A stretch of DNA of 64,000 nt. Origin: Pochonia chlamydosporia 170 (taxonomy: Eukaryota; Ascomycota; Sordariomycetes; Hypocreales; Clavicipitaceae). Position 1 is the stretch's first letter. Each line of letters begins with the position of its first letter. The position numbers were made by a program, and so were the translations under genes. This document shows positions 53,934 through 64,000 of the stretch, piece after piece. The notes under the pieces are model-generated. The model saw only the letters and a list, made by a program, of their open reading frames with translations, ran no database searches and was not told where the DNA came from. The stretch is from positions 372,001 through 436,000 of the forward strand of contig NW_019154046.1 of assembly GCF_001653235.2 (NCBI RefSeq), written 5' to 3'.

Positions 53934-55262
53934 TCATTTACGTCCGATATAGAATAAGTCCTTTAAATACATACAGCCTTTCTTCCTTTTTAGCCGTATT
54001 AATTGTCGGTTAAACACTATCTCTCTCGCTGTGTTATTACTAATAGCTACTCCCATACAATAGTTTGCGCCTTCCCAAATGCCAAACCCTCTATAGGTTA
54101 GTTTGATGGGGATATCGATTCCGCCAGCTCTCATGACGATTGTTGTATCTTTGTGTCTTGGCCTAGCACAAGAATTCCCACTCCTGTACTCCTTGCAGCG
54201 ATAATTCCACTGATAGGATTTGCCATTCATTATGAGCGCTGTTGTTACAAAGTTGCTGTCAGCCCTTGAGTAAGGAAAGTCGCTGGCCGGGGTAATAAAG
54301 TAGCGTCTGTTTTCATAAGAACTCCTGTAATAGTAGTTTGTGTCATCATAAACGTTGTCGTTCCAGGCTGCCAGCTTCTCTTCGTCGTCACCTTGGGTTA
54401 GATCGATGTCAATTCTTTGACACTCGATCGATCCGCCGCTCAACGAGTGACGAATTGGTTCGGTACTCATTGGCTCGTCATCAGAGTCATCTTCCTTAGT
54501 CAGATCGATGACAATCCTTTGGCGCTCGATGAAGTTATCGCTTGACGAGTAGCGGATTGGTTCGGTGTTCGTGGTCTCTCCATCAGAATCATCCTCCGTT
54601 GGGTAGATTCTCTCGATATGTTTCTTAGCATCTTCTAGAATGCAGATCGGTGAGCTAGGAATCTCAGAGCGCTGTGATTCTGGAGCTATAGGGGCCTCCA
54701 AGTCTTGAGCTTCTGACGTCACAAGCGGAACATCAGGTTCAAAATGGACTAAGTCTGAGAAATCCGGCATATCGCCTAGAGCGTCCGCGGTCATCCCCCT
54801 TTCAAGAGCTCCATCCCTTGAAGTTGTGTCAGATGAGCTTCGGAAAAGCTGCCCCGCGACAGCAATCCATGAAGGGGAAACTGCCAAGGTGCCTTCTTCA
54901 AATAAGCTCATGTCTACAACATCCGCGATCTCCGAATAGTCGTCTTCAAACCGTTCATTGCGGTCAGAGGATAGTCCGTTCTCTGGTATCAAAGGAACTT
55001 CGGTATCCCCCAGCCAAGGAAGACCAGTGGCAATGCAGCCAGTGTCGAGGAGGTCGAGCGGGAAAGGCATATCAATGGGCCATGATGGTGAATCTTCAGA
55101 TTGCAGGAGCGCTGTATCAATAGTCTCGCCATGATTCATAAATTTCGATTCGTATAGGCTAAAAAACTTGTGACAATAGCTGAACGCAGAGCTCTGTGAG
55201 CGAGTGATCAGTTGATCAGTGCTTTGTGACATGTTTGGCGTTTGCTGAAGCTCCTCAGGCAA
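53934..55262 (-). CDS. acidic protein with two tandem SUMO-interaction-like motifs
   Basis: An undamaged 442-codon frame with no intron. A second Met at residue 11 is an alternative start. The N-terminal half is acidic and disordered. Residues ~225-295 contain a direct duplication: a TEPIR(Y/H)S...S unit followed by RQRIVIDLTKEDD, then again by CQRIDIDLTQGDD. (V/I)IDLT followed by acidic residues is the canonical SUMO-interaction motif. The C-terminal ~120 residues look folded (YFITPASDFPYSRADSNFV, YQWNYRCKEYRSGNSCARP, GIDIPIKLTYRGFGIWEG) but match no family I know. SUMO-dependent recruitment in the nucleus is inferred from the motifs only. It sits between an ankyrin pseudogene and a dynamin-like gene. 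Confidence 0.6.
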   Translation of the reverse strand: MPEELQQTPNMSQSTDQLITRSQSSAFSYCHKFFSLYESKFMNHGETIDTALLQSEDSPSWPIDMPFPLDLLDTGCIATGLPWLGDTEVPLIPENGLSSDRNERFEDDYSEIADVVDMSLFEEGTLAVSPSWIAVAGQLFRSSSDTTSRDGALERGMTADALGDMPDFSDLVHFEPDVPLVTSEAQDLEAPIAPESQRSEIPSSPICILEDAKKHIERIYPTEDDSDGETTNTEPIRYSSSDNFIERQRIVIDLTKEDDSDDEPMSTEPIRHSLSGGSIECQRIDIDLTQGDDEEKLAAWNDNVYDDTNYYYRSSYENRRYFITPASDFPYSRADSNFVTTALIMNGKSYQWNYRCKEYRSGNSCARPRHKDTTIVMRAGGIDIPIKLTYRGFGIWEGANYCMGVAISNNTAREIVFNRQLIRLKRKKGCMYLKDLFYIGRK

Positions 55263-55385
55263 TTGGAACGAAATATCGGAAAGATTTAGGTGATTTGGGC
55301 CAGTCAGATAGACTTGGTGCTCAAAGTAATGATTTATGTAGGAGGAAGAGTTGACAAACTTGGAGAAGGGCGGCCTACCAGCCTT

Positions 55386-55776
55386 TTATACCACTGTCTT
55401 CAATGTGAAACGAGCTCTTAAGTCAGCAGACGACCACTTCTGCGGCCTCTCCTTTATACAGTTTCTCAAGATCAAATCAAGAGCCATGTTTGGGTCATCA
55501 ACGCCCAAAGCCGTCTTGGGATATAAATAACAGCCTATTAGGTGCTGGTTTTGTGATCCTGACAGTCTGACTCCATGCCTATTGGCTTCTGTACAGACTA
55601 TAGCAATAAGAACATCGGAATACAAGCTGATTACGAGGACATATGGTATGGTACACATCGAACGAATGCCAGTCTATCTCTGCGGCTGTCAAAAGCTCGT
55701 GGATCAACACTGGCATGATAAGGCACATAAGCCCCATTGCATTCGATTGAACTGAGCTATCCACTATAGACGACAC
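55386..55776 (-). pseudogene. unidentified C-terminal fragment with frameshift
   Basis: Two overlapping - frames read as one protein if shifted near 55665: AEIDWHSFDV, then CTIPYVLVISLYSDVLIAIV, CTEANRHGVRLSG and DDPNMALDLILRNCIKERPQ. The composition is clearly protein-like. The family is not recognised, and the upstream part is absent. Confidence 0.35.
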
Positions 55777-55926
55777 ATTATAAAGTCACGAAGACTGTCC
55801 AACCCGAAACTTCACTTGTTTGCATACGTGGCTTGCCTGGAGCAAACACGCTTTGTGCCGCCCTGTTCTGACTACGTGATTGTCAGGGAACGCTGCATAA
55901 GTATATTGTTACCAACTGATCGCGCA

Positions 55927-58070
55927 TCAGACCTTATTATTTGCGAATGGTTTGGCGGTGTGGGAGGAAATGTTGCTTGTTTTTTTTCTTGGCTGCGGTT
56001 GGAGTTGATACTTCTGTATTTTCTTTCTACCCATCTCCAACCGCTGAATGAAGTCGATATGTAGTTTCCGCTTCTTGCTGACATCCTGCGGTATCTGCGT
56101 CAACCGCATCACAACCGACGAATCTAGTCCAGGATCGGCTAGGGGTCCCAACACATTAGGTATTTCTCTAATCAGACACTGGTGTACAAGCAGACCTATA
56201 ACGGTCTCTGTAAATTGTTCCGCCAAGACCTGTTACGCGAATTAGCTATCGGGGAAGAAAGGCGGGGGCCTCAAAACCCATCTACACATACCTTGTGAAA
56301 GGCCACTAGCTCCGTAGATTCAACATTGTAATTATACTGCTCCGGCGGCTCATTTGTTGGAGAGTGCTGGTTGCTGACTTGAGGTTGGTGCCATGTCAGC
56401 TGGCTTTGTGCCTGGGGTTCACAGTGAAAACAGCTCCATGTCGTCCTCTGTCGATGGCGTCGCTGATCGTACTCATCAGAGTTTCCTCTATAAGACTGAG
56501 CCAACGTGGTGAGTTGGTTTCTAAGTTCAACGCCTTTATTCTCAATGAACTTGGAAACAAATTCCTCCTTTATGGCGGACACGAAACGTTGGTTGCTCCA
56601 GGAGACAGCCAGAAGACTTTTTAAAATGAAGCCGGCCGCAACATCAATTGCCAGGGCAATGTACCTGGTAGCAACATCATGCCACTTAAATATTTGATCT
56701 TCAAATTGCGCTTGAGAATTGACCACGTCCGAAGAGCCGGCGTCGCCAAACTTCCTGATCCAGCTTTCCACTGTCGGTGTCATAGCGTTCAAGTGTGCAT
56801 CATGTCCATATGTGCCATCCTGATTCAGCGTAGACTCTATGACAGTGGCTGTGGTAATGACAATCGCGAAAGCTGCATCCAAATCACGGAAAGCGCAGCG
56901 TAGTTGTGCTGTGTCGACAGAGCCGTCAGCAACCTTTTCTCTGTTATAGGATGTGCCTTGAGTAGCCGCACTGGTGAGGGCATGGAAATTCAGTGCCAAA
57001 TCCTGAAGAAAACGGCGCTTGTCAGACTCATTCTCGCCATCGCACCATATTCCCAAGCCCTGTAAACCTGCGCGCTCAGCTTCAAGTCGTTTCACCGTAT
57101 GACCGTCAAGGGCGCACATTTCCTTTGCCACATGCGTCCTAAGAGCTGTAGCTATTTTTCGTCGCAGCTCATGAACACCTTTAGCTTCAGGCTGAATATT
57201 TTTCCAAATCCCCGAGTTGAGGAAGATTTCCTCTGCCTCGTCTCTGTCATCACATGTTTTCCGGCCAAAATCGTCTTCGCCACCATCTTTCTTATCCCTA
57301 TTCTTCAAGACATGCCAGCCCCATCTCAAACGACATTCTGGGTTCCGATTCCCCGCCAGGCGGATGTATTCCATATCATCACCATACTTTTCGAGAGCGT
57401 CCGGTTTAGTTATAATCCCGATCGTTCGTTCTCGCAAGCTATCATATTGCTTGGCTATATCAAGAACCTTTTGCCCGGCTAGAGGCTGGGCTGCACTTAT
57501 CACCCCCAATATTAAAGCGTCTTTTCGCTCCAAATAGCGCCTGGCCAGCGTTTCTGAAAAATGTTTCGACCCGGGCGTTGCTGCCGTCAGGTTTAAGCCG
57601 GGTAGATCGACCAAAGTAAGGTTCGGAAAATCGGGGCCGAACACTTTGACGCAGTATACTTCTTGGGAGAGTGTGTTCGGTTTGCACATCGTACTAAGAG
57701 CCTCTTGGAACCTTTCGGCAAGTTTGTCGCTCGTCAAAGCCTCTCCTTCGAATTGAATGTTGCGTGTCCTGCGATCTTCTTGTACAACCACGATCTCGAT
57801 CTTCCGCTGTGGCGACTTCTGCAAACGAATTTCGATGGCCAATAGAGTACATACGACACTTCTTGTTGGAAACGGTAGACGGTAGATGGCCTCTAGCACA
57901 GAGCTCTTGCCTGCAGTCCTATCTCCAACAACTATAATCTGTGGTAAGCGTTTAAGTCCGATGCTAAAGCTTCGCAAATCGTCGATTTCCTCCAGAAGTT
58001 CGTCCTGGCTATGACCAAGCTCCCTGAGGGGCCCAAGGTCTAGTTGGATTTCCTTAAGTTCGGTGGCCAT
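55927..58070 (-). CDS. dynamin-like GTPase
   Basis: Two exons (58070-56292, 56229-55927) give about 693 aa. The 62-nt intron (donor GTATGT, branch GCTAATT, acceptor CAG) is phase 0. The GTPase motifs are complete: G1 GDRTAGKSS at residues ~49-57, G3 DLPGL at ~155, G4 TKPD at ~221. A stalk of helices follows (RKIATALRTHVAKEMCALDG, WHDVATRYIALAIDVAAGF). The second exon supplies a GED-like region (FTETVIGLLVHQCLIREIP, VMRLTQIPQDVSKKRK). G1 has R-T-A where classical dynamins have Q-S-S, a common fungal variant. There is no PH or Pro-rich domain, so it resembles Vps1/Mx-type fungal paralogues in layout. It is intact, and next to a broken NLR. Confidence 0.83.
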
Positions 58071-59748
58071 GATAAGTTGCGTTTTCGTCGTGAGAGACTT
58101 TTACTGTCGGCTTCAAAATAACGATTAAGGAAGAATGAGAATTGGCACCACAAGTCGGAGTTGCGAGCGGAAACGAGTAATGCCTGAGGCATTGGGAAAT
58201 CGTACAGAAAGCAAAAGTACCAATGAGCGGAGCAAGTAGGTCGAAATGGTGGTTGGTTTGGCCGTTTTTCAGTGTTGGTTCTCATCAGTATCGCTGTAGT
58301 CACATCCAGGCTAATCCCCGTCCACGCCACGAGCGGACCTTTCAATGGCGAGGTCCCCAGTTCACTCAGCATTTTTGTCCCCGAACGAAGACGTAGATGT
58401 CCTTAGTATGTTGGAATGGCATTGAGGGCAGAAATACCGCGTCTCCTGAGAATCTCTTAAACTTCTTCGATATTTGTGTACTTCGGATCCGAGTTGTTGA
58501 AGTGGGACTACGCTTTGGCTGCACGGGGAAGTTGCATCACGGACCCGACAGTGTGTGGGCCGTCCTGGGAAAGTCCATAGCCACATGGTGGGGATGAATG
58601 TAGCCGTGACTGCAGAAGACAATCTAACACATGAAAATATTGTACACACACACACACTTTATTAGTGTCGCGGTTTAGGTAAGTTACATAAGATAAATAG
58701 CAAGACTTGCTGCTAGGCCAAATGTGGCTTAGCGCAAAAGTGAAATGTCCCTTCCAGGTACCGCCTCGAAATTTCATTACAAGCGCCTTGCCCAACCCTT
58801 GATTTTTGGTTTTGAGTTGGGGCAACTCACACACTTACGCCAGCGACCCAGCGCACAGCCTCCCCTCCAAAAAAAAAAACTTCTTTAAAATCCCGTTGTC
58901 GCAACAATTACGAAAGCTTTTGCTTCTGCCTAACGCCTTCACTCAACCCTTCCGGGCCCTGCCCTGCCTGGGGCATTAGCTGTCAGTAAAGCGGTCCCCA
59001 GCACCCTCTGCCTTCCTCAGCGATCGGACATCCATGCCTGCTGTAACGTCTACGTAGGGCTTCACGCAGGCTCGGTCGTCCCGCCATCGCTCATCGCTTT
59101 AATCCAGTGAACGCCCGAAACAGTCCTTTTTTCGTCTTTCCATTCAGCACAACTCGAGTTACTCTAGAGTGGTGCGCGTCTATTGATGCTAGTTCCTGCA
59201 AGCATTCAAAGCTGTCACGGCAAGATACAAGCTGCAGGCTGAAGCACTAGAAAGGCAGTTGGGAACTGGGTCACAACAACGACCAAAACCAGTGCTACAA
59301 TGGCCAAGAACTAGCTGATCACGAAGCCTTTCAATGCAAGAAGCTGCAATTATGCGGAAGATACGCCAAGGAAGTTGTACGAGCCAGAGTGTCCGTCCAA
59401 CCAACTCAACCAACCCACCCCTTAGGTTGTATCGATTGGAGACCTCACAGCCAGCTTTGGTTGAAGTTGGATGAATTGGCAATCCATCTTGGGAGGGAGC
59501 GGTCAGGTGACTTTCACCTTTTACGGAGAGTCTCACTTTTGTAACCGTACCTGTTGACATATCTTAGCATGCTTCAGGAAGTTGCCAACAGTGTACGTCG
59601 CGTCGGTTTGCGTGGCGGTTTATTCGTATAGTATTACAAGGGAGATGCCGCAGTTCTCACGGGAGAACTCGATAAAATAGAGAGAGCCACTATTATGGCA
59701 TGAATAGTCCTTCAATTGGCTTAGCAACTAGTTATCAGTTGGTGCTAC
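58071..59748. other. intergenic between dynamin-like gene and NLR
   Basis: Holds the promoter of the dynamin-like gene, an (AC)7 microsatellite at 58644-58657, an A-run at about 58868-58879, and short ORFs without motifs. Confidence 0.35.
58644..58657. repeat. (AC)7 microsatellite
   Basis: Seven perfect AC units. Confidence 0.9.
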
Positions 59749-62700
59749 TTAAATAGGGCCTGTATTATCGGCGTCGAGCTTTACCCGTTTGGCCGGTCTT
59801 CCATGAGAATCAGCCTGAAGAGCATTGCCATCTTCTCCATTGGCATCAGCCCCTTTGTCTAATAGCATCTGCACAACCTCGACATCTTCCCCTTCAGAAG
59901 CAGCCTGAAGAGCGTTGCTATAGAATCCACCCTAAGCATTGACATCGGCTCCCTTGTCTAACAGGATCTGTACGATCTCGATATGTCCTCTGTGAGAAGC
60001 AGCTTAAAGAGCATTTCCATAATATCCACCCTAAGCATTAACATCGGCTCCTTTGTGTAACAACATCTGCACAACCTCAATATATCCCCCTTTAGAAGCA
60101 GCCTGAAGAGCATTGCTATAGAATCCACCCTAAGCATTAACATCGGCTCCCTTGTCTAACAGGAACTTCACAGCCTCGATGTGTCCCCCTTCAGAGGCAA
60201 CCTGAAGAGCGTTGCCAGATCCACCCTTGTCCAGCAGAATCTGCATGATCTCGATATGTCCTCCGCGAGAAGCAGCCTAAAGAGCATTGCCACAGAATCC
60301 ACCCTGAGAATTAACACTAGCTCCCTCGTCTAACAGGATCTGCACCACCTCGATATGTCCTCCATCAGCAGCAGCTTGAAGAGCGTTTCCATATAGTCCA
60401 CCCTGAGCATTAACATTCAGTCCCTCGTCTAATAGGATCTGCACCACCTCGATATGTCCTCCATGAGAAGCAACTTGGAGGGCGTTGCCACATGCTCCAC
60501 CCTGAGCATTAACATTTGCCCCCTTGTCTAACAGGACCTGCACAACCTCGACATAGCCTCCGCCAGAAGCAGCATAAAGAGCATTGCTATATTCTCTACC
60601 CTAAGCGTTGACATCGGCTCCCTTGTCTAACAGGATCTGCACAACCTCGACATGTCCTCTGTCAGAAGCAGCATAAAGAGCATTGCCATAAATTGTACCC
60701 TAAACATCAATATCTGCTCCTTTGTCTAGCAGTATCTGCACCACCTCGGCATGTCCTTCATAAGAAGCAGCCTGAAGAGCGTTGCCGTATTTTCCACCCT
60801 AAGCATTAACATTCGCCCCCTTGTCTAAAAGGATGTGCACAATCTTAACATGTCCTCCGTGAGAAGCAGCTTGTAGGGCGTTGCCGTATCCTCCACCCTA
60901 AGCATTGACATTAGCCCCCTTGTCTAACAGGATCTGTATGACCTCGACATGTCCTCCGTGAGAAGCAGCTTAAAGAGCGATGCTACACCCCTTTCCCTGA
61001 ACGTTGACATACGCTCCCTTAGCTAACAGGATCTGCACGATCCCGACATGTCCTATGTGAGAAGCAGCATAAAGAGCGTTGCTACACCCCTTTCCCTGAA
61101 CATTGACATTCGCTCCCGTGTCTAACAGGATCTGCACGATCTTGCTATATCCACTTTGGGAAGCGGCACAAAGAGCGCTGCCATATATGCCATATCTTCC
61201 ACCCTGGGCATTAGCGTCAGCCCCTCCGTCTAATAGCATCTGCACAATGTCGATATGTCCCATTTTAGAAGCAACCTGAAGAGCGCTGCCATATTCTCCA
61301 CCCTAAGCATTGACATTCGCTCCTTCGTCTAACAGGATCTACACGATCTCGATATGTCCTCTGTTAGAAGCGGCATAAAGAGCCTTGCTAAATACTCCAC
61401 CCTAAGCATTAATATCGGCTCCTTTGTCTACCAGGATCTGCACAACATCGGCATGTCCTCTTTCAGAAGCAACCTAAAGAGAGTTGCCCCATCTTCCACC
61501 CCGAGCATTAACATTAGCCCCCTGCTCTAATAGCATCTGCACAATGTCGATATGTCCCATTTTAGAAGCAACCTAAAGAGCGCTGCCATATTTTCCACCC
61601 TGAGCATTAACATTTGCTCCTTCGTCTAACAGGATCTGCACGATCTCGATATGTCCTTTGTTAGAAGCGGCATAAAGAGCATTGCCATATTCTCCACCCT
61701 GAAAATTGACATCGGCTCCCTTGGCTAACAGGATCTGCACCACCTCGATATATCCTTCATAAGAAGCAGCTTGAAGAGCGCTTCTATATAGTCCACCCTA
61801 AGCATTAATATACGCTCCTTTGTCTAGTAAGATACGTACAGCCTCAGCATGACCCCTTTCTAATGCCCAATGCAATGCACTCGTGCCATCCCCATCTGGT
61901 TGATTGATCGAGCCCCCATTGCTAAGGATTAATCTTCGGAGAACCGTCTGGTGTCCGTTAAAGGCGGCGAGACGGATGGCACTCATCTCGGGCCTGCTTC
62001 TGTTTTTCATTCCTGCCTGCCAGAAAACGGGATACCACAGGTCAAACAGTGCACTGGTAACATCATAAAGTTGATCTAAGCGAGTCTCCGTATGTGACTG
62101 TGCAAGTGACGGCATCCCTCGGACATGTTCAGGCCAATACTCTGCAGAATACTCCAAGAATGCTAGAACATTCCCACAACTTTAAGTCAAACTGTCATCC
62201 ATACCATTTAGTAACAAATAGTCGATACAGATCTCTGACATTAATGACTCTGTGTCGCTCAGTCCAAGGAACCACTCGTGGTCGTTATTTCGCAGGCCGT
62301 TTCCAATTAGAAAATCTCTCGCCGTCTAGTGTATCAAGTAGATCCTTAAGTTGTTTACAAAAACAAAAAGCCCACATAAGTGACGGATCTTCTCATCCAA
62401 TCCTTCCGGGTTCACCGTAGCTTGGGCTGTGGTTCGCAAACCAGTTAACTTGGCTAACCCCAGGGCCACCGCCATTTCCTCGATCGTTAAGGGACGCCGT
62501 GCGCCAACTATGATCTGGAGTATCATTTTTACATCCGTTATTTTGTCGGATAGAACTCTATTCAAGATTTTCGCATATGCGACGCTGACAGAGTCGGGAA
62601 TCAATTCAATCGATTCTTCTTCGGGTTGAAGGCTATTTCGAAATACCGTACGAATATCATCCATAGCCAAATATAGCCACAGGTACGTGCGATGCTCCAT

Positions 62701-64000
62701 TTTGAGAAGTTGCTGTTGAAGCCGTTGCTGTGTCTCTAGGGCCAGGTGCAGACTCTCACCGAGCTCAGCTACCCGCATCTTCACAACCAGGCTGATTTCT
62801 TGGTAAATCAGATCGCTTTCCTCCTCGCCACGAACATGGATATAAGGGAATAATTGCGTTGCTAGACGGAACCCCTCTTGGATATCGTCATATGGACGAC
62901 TAGTAACAAGGAACTTTAGCCAGCTCTGCCTGGCTAAGGAATAGCTTTGGGTATACAATGTTTCTAGCTTCCTTATTAATTGAGCTCGATCGCTTAGTTA
63001 ACACTCATCCAATGCGTCCAAAATGCACACAGTGCTAGAAAATGCGAAGTCAGATATTAATGCGATGAGAATTCGCCAAAGTTCGTCCACCTCTTGCTGT
63101 ACCTTCGCGCTATTTCTTTGCCAGGATGGCAAGGCATGTCGCAGGAGATTCGGTTGCATTCCAAACAATTGATGGAGTACAGCACACAGTGCTATTGCAA
63201 GATTATTCTGTTCGTTATTATCTTTGAAGAAGAAGTAGCAAACTGAAACTGAGGTGGCGGTCATTAAGTCCTTGTCGACAATGGATTTTGCTAGAACCGA
63301 TTTTCCACATCCCGGGTCAGCCGATATCCATAAAAGATCGTTATGGCTACTTTTCTGCCAAGCAAGATATTAGGGGTTCTCAAGAATCCATCGACACGTC
63401 CCTTCTGCGCGGTCTGGATTAATATTTTTATATTGTTCATAAGTGGAGGTTTTAAACGCCTGGTGGCATTTTTGTTGCTCTTTAGTCAAAGATCTTAGCA
63501 TATTCTCACGGTGATAATCTTCTTGTTGGTGAAATGCTCTTTCCATGCCCTTGGTGAGTTCCTCGACTTTGTTGACGATTTCGCCTACACAAAACGTTCG
63601 TATCAATACACGTATCCCAAAGCAGAAAGTTTTGGCTTCTTTGAGCGTGATGTAGAATCATCTTAAATCATGGTTTCGTTGAGCTAGACGTGAGGTTTTG
63701 TAAGCCCACAACTTACCGCATATCTCTGTGACCAAATTCTCTTCCGATACTTGGCCAACAGGCACATAGCTAAGCAATTCTTTGGCATATGATGCCGCCG
63801 CCAATGCCGCATATCCTTGCCATTGCTTGTTCTTATGCGAATCGGCATAATCACAAATCCCACGGACGACTATACAAGGAAAGTCCATCATCAGACCAGC
63901 CGCCTCCATTTCAAGACACAACGCTCCTGTCTCCTGGCGAAGGCGTTCTCTTGTCGCTCCGTGCTTCACAATCGCATTTCCGGACGCGATAATCCCGTAG
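59749..64000 (-). pseudogene. PNP-NACHT-ankyrin NLR with 20 in-frame stops (5' end outside window)
   Basis: The right edge encodes the end of a PNP_UDP-type nucleoside phosphorylase domain (GATRERLRQETGALCLEMEA, VVRGICDYADSHKN). A 132-nt intron (63716-63585, donor GTAAGT, acceptor GTAG) leads to a helical linker and a NACHT domain with Walker A (ADPGCGKSVLAKS) and Walker B (VCILDALDEC), then winged-helix/arm regions (GARRPLTIEEMAVALGL). From about 61930 about 21 ankyrin repeats of 33 aa run to a tail with RPAKRVKLD and the stop at 59749. Everything from 63584 on is one frame, with no indel breaking it. It is interrupted by TAG/TAA at 63370, 62998, 62326, 62182 and 16 sites in the repeats (59932 to 61798). 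In the repeats these are the Gln positions of sister units, and 62326 falls in the conserved LIHQTA motif. Confidence 0.85.
59800..61930 (-). repeat. 99-bp tandem ankyrin-coding repeat array
   Basis: About 21 direct repeats of 99 bp, each coding GN-A-L-Q-A-A-S...G-H-x-E-V-V-Q-I-L-L-D-K-G-A-D-V-N-A. High similarity between units indicates recent expansion. The array is long and uniform enough to be a RIP substrate by itself. Confidence 0.9.

Noticed and set aside
59189..59560. 123-codon minus-strand ORF between dynamin-like gene and NLR
   Set aside because: No motif, signal peptide or splice partner. Likely chance.
59800..61930. CRISPR-like array (regular ~99-bp spacing)
   Set aside because: The units are contiguous coding ankyrin repeats with no unique spacers, in a eukaryote.
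59932..63372. A-to-I RNA editing (UAG to UGG) rescuing the NLR stops, as known in Sordariomycete sexual tissue
   Set aside because: Editing would give Trp, while the sister repeats show Gln at these sites. Several stops are TAA, and 20 sites is far more than known edited genes. RIP explains all of them.
1..64000. tRNA, rRNA or telomere repeats
   Set aside because: No cloverleaf-like block, rRNA core or TTAGGG array was recognised by eye; a covariance-model search was not possible.

Overview
The window is nuclear DNA of a filamentous ascomycete, most likely a Sordariomycete and possibly Hypocreales (inference from protein families only). Genes carry short introns of about 50-130 nt with GTANGT-type donors, CTAAC/CTGAC branch sites and YAG acceptors. 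The families are typically fungal: Zn2Cys6 regulator, Pth11/SAT4 membrane protein, BAH-PHD reader, DUF7924, DUF3716, MULE and Tad-type transposons, and a PNP-NACHT-ankyrin NLR. Gene density is low, broken genes and repeats are common, and C-to-T (CpA to TpA) damage typical of repeat-induced point mutation (RIP) recurs. This looks like an accessory or subtelomere-like compartment. No telomere repeat, rRNA or tRNA was recognised.

Layout. 0-7.6 kb: a small unknown ORF, a 1.9 kb AT-rich RIP-like island with a sharp GC edge, an intact Myb/SANT-like gene and a decayed relative. 7.6-12 kb: mostly non-coding, with copies of a dispersed repeat. 12.1-14.4 kb: intact BAH-PHD gene and a secreted DOMON/CBM9-like protein. 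15-19.6 kb: 5'-truncated Tad-like LINE, broken CorA-like gene, and a solo LTR with a perfect 5-bp target duplication. 19.7-26 kb: five-exon 7-TM protein, an unidentified relic, a small Zn2Cys6 protein and a transposase-like CXC fragment. 26.5-32.2 kb: a second LTR, a DUF7924 gene lacking its 5' exon, a 1-kb repeat, and a broken ATP-dependent DNA ligase gene. 32.7-42.8 kb: DUF3716 gene, histidine-kinase receiver fragment, amino-acid permease, and a seven-exon Pth11-like receptor with a GC-AG intron. 45-50 kb: truncated MULE transposase and the second copy of the 1-kb repeat. 50.6-64 kb: WD40 relic, frameshifted ankyrin gene, a small gene with two internal stops, a protein with two SUMO-interaction-like motifs, an intact dynamin-like GTPase, and a PNP-NACHT-ankyrin NLR that runs off the right edge.

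The most notable feature is the NLR. Over about 3.85 kb it keeps one reading frame with no frameshift, but carries 20 in-frame TAG/TAA codons. In the ankyrin array these fall where sister repeats have Gln, which is the pattern expected of RIP acting on internal tandem repeats. It sits beside an intact dynamin-like GTPase, a SIM protein, an ankyrin gene and a WD40 relic. The 50-64 kb segment therefore looks like a decaying fungal NLR / non-self-recognition neighbourhood. That grouping is inference from family membership and proximity, not a demonstrated system.
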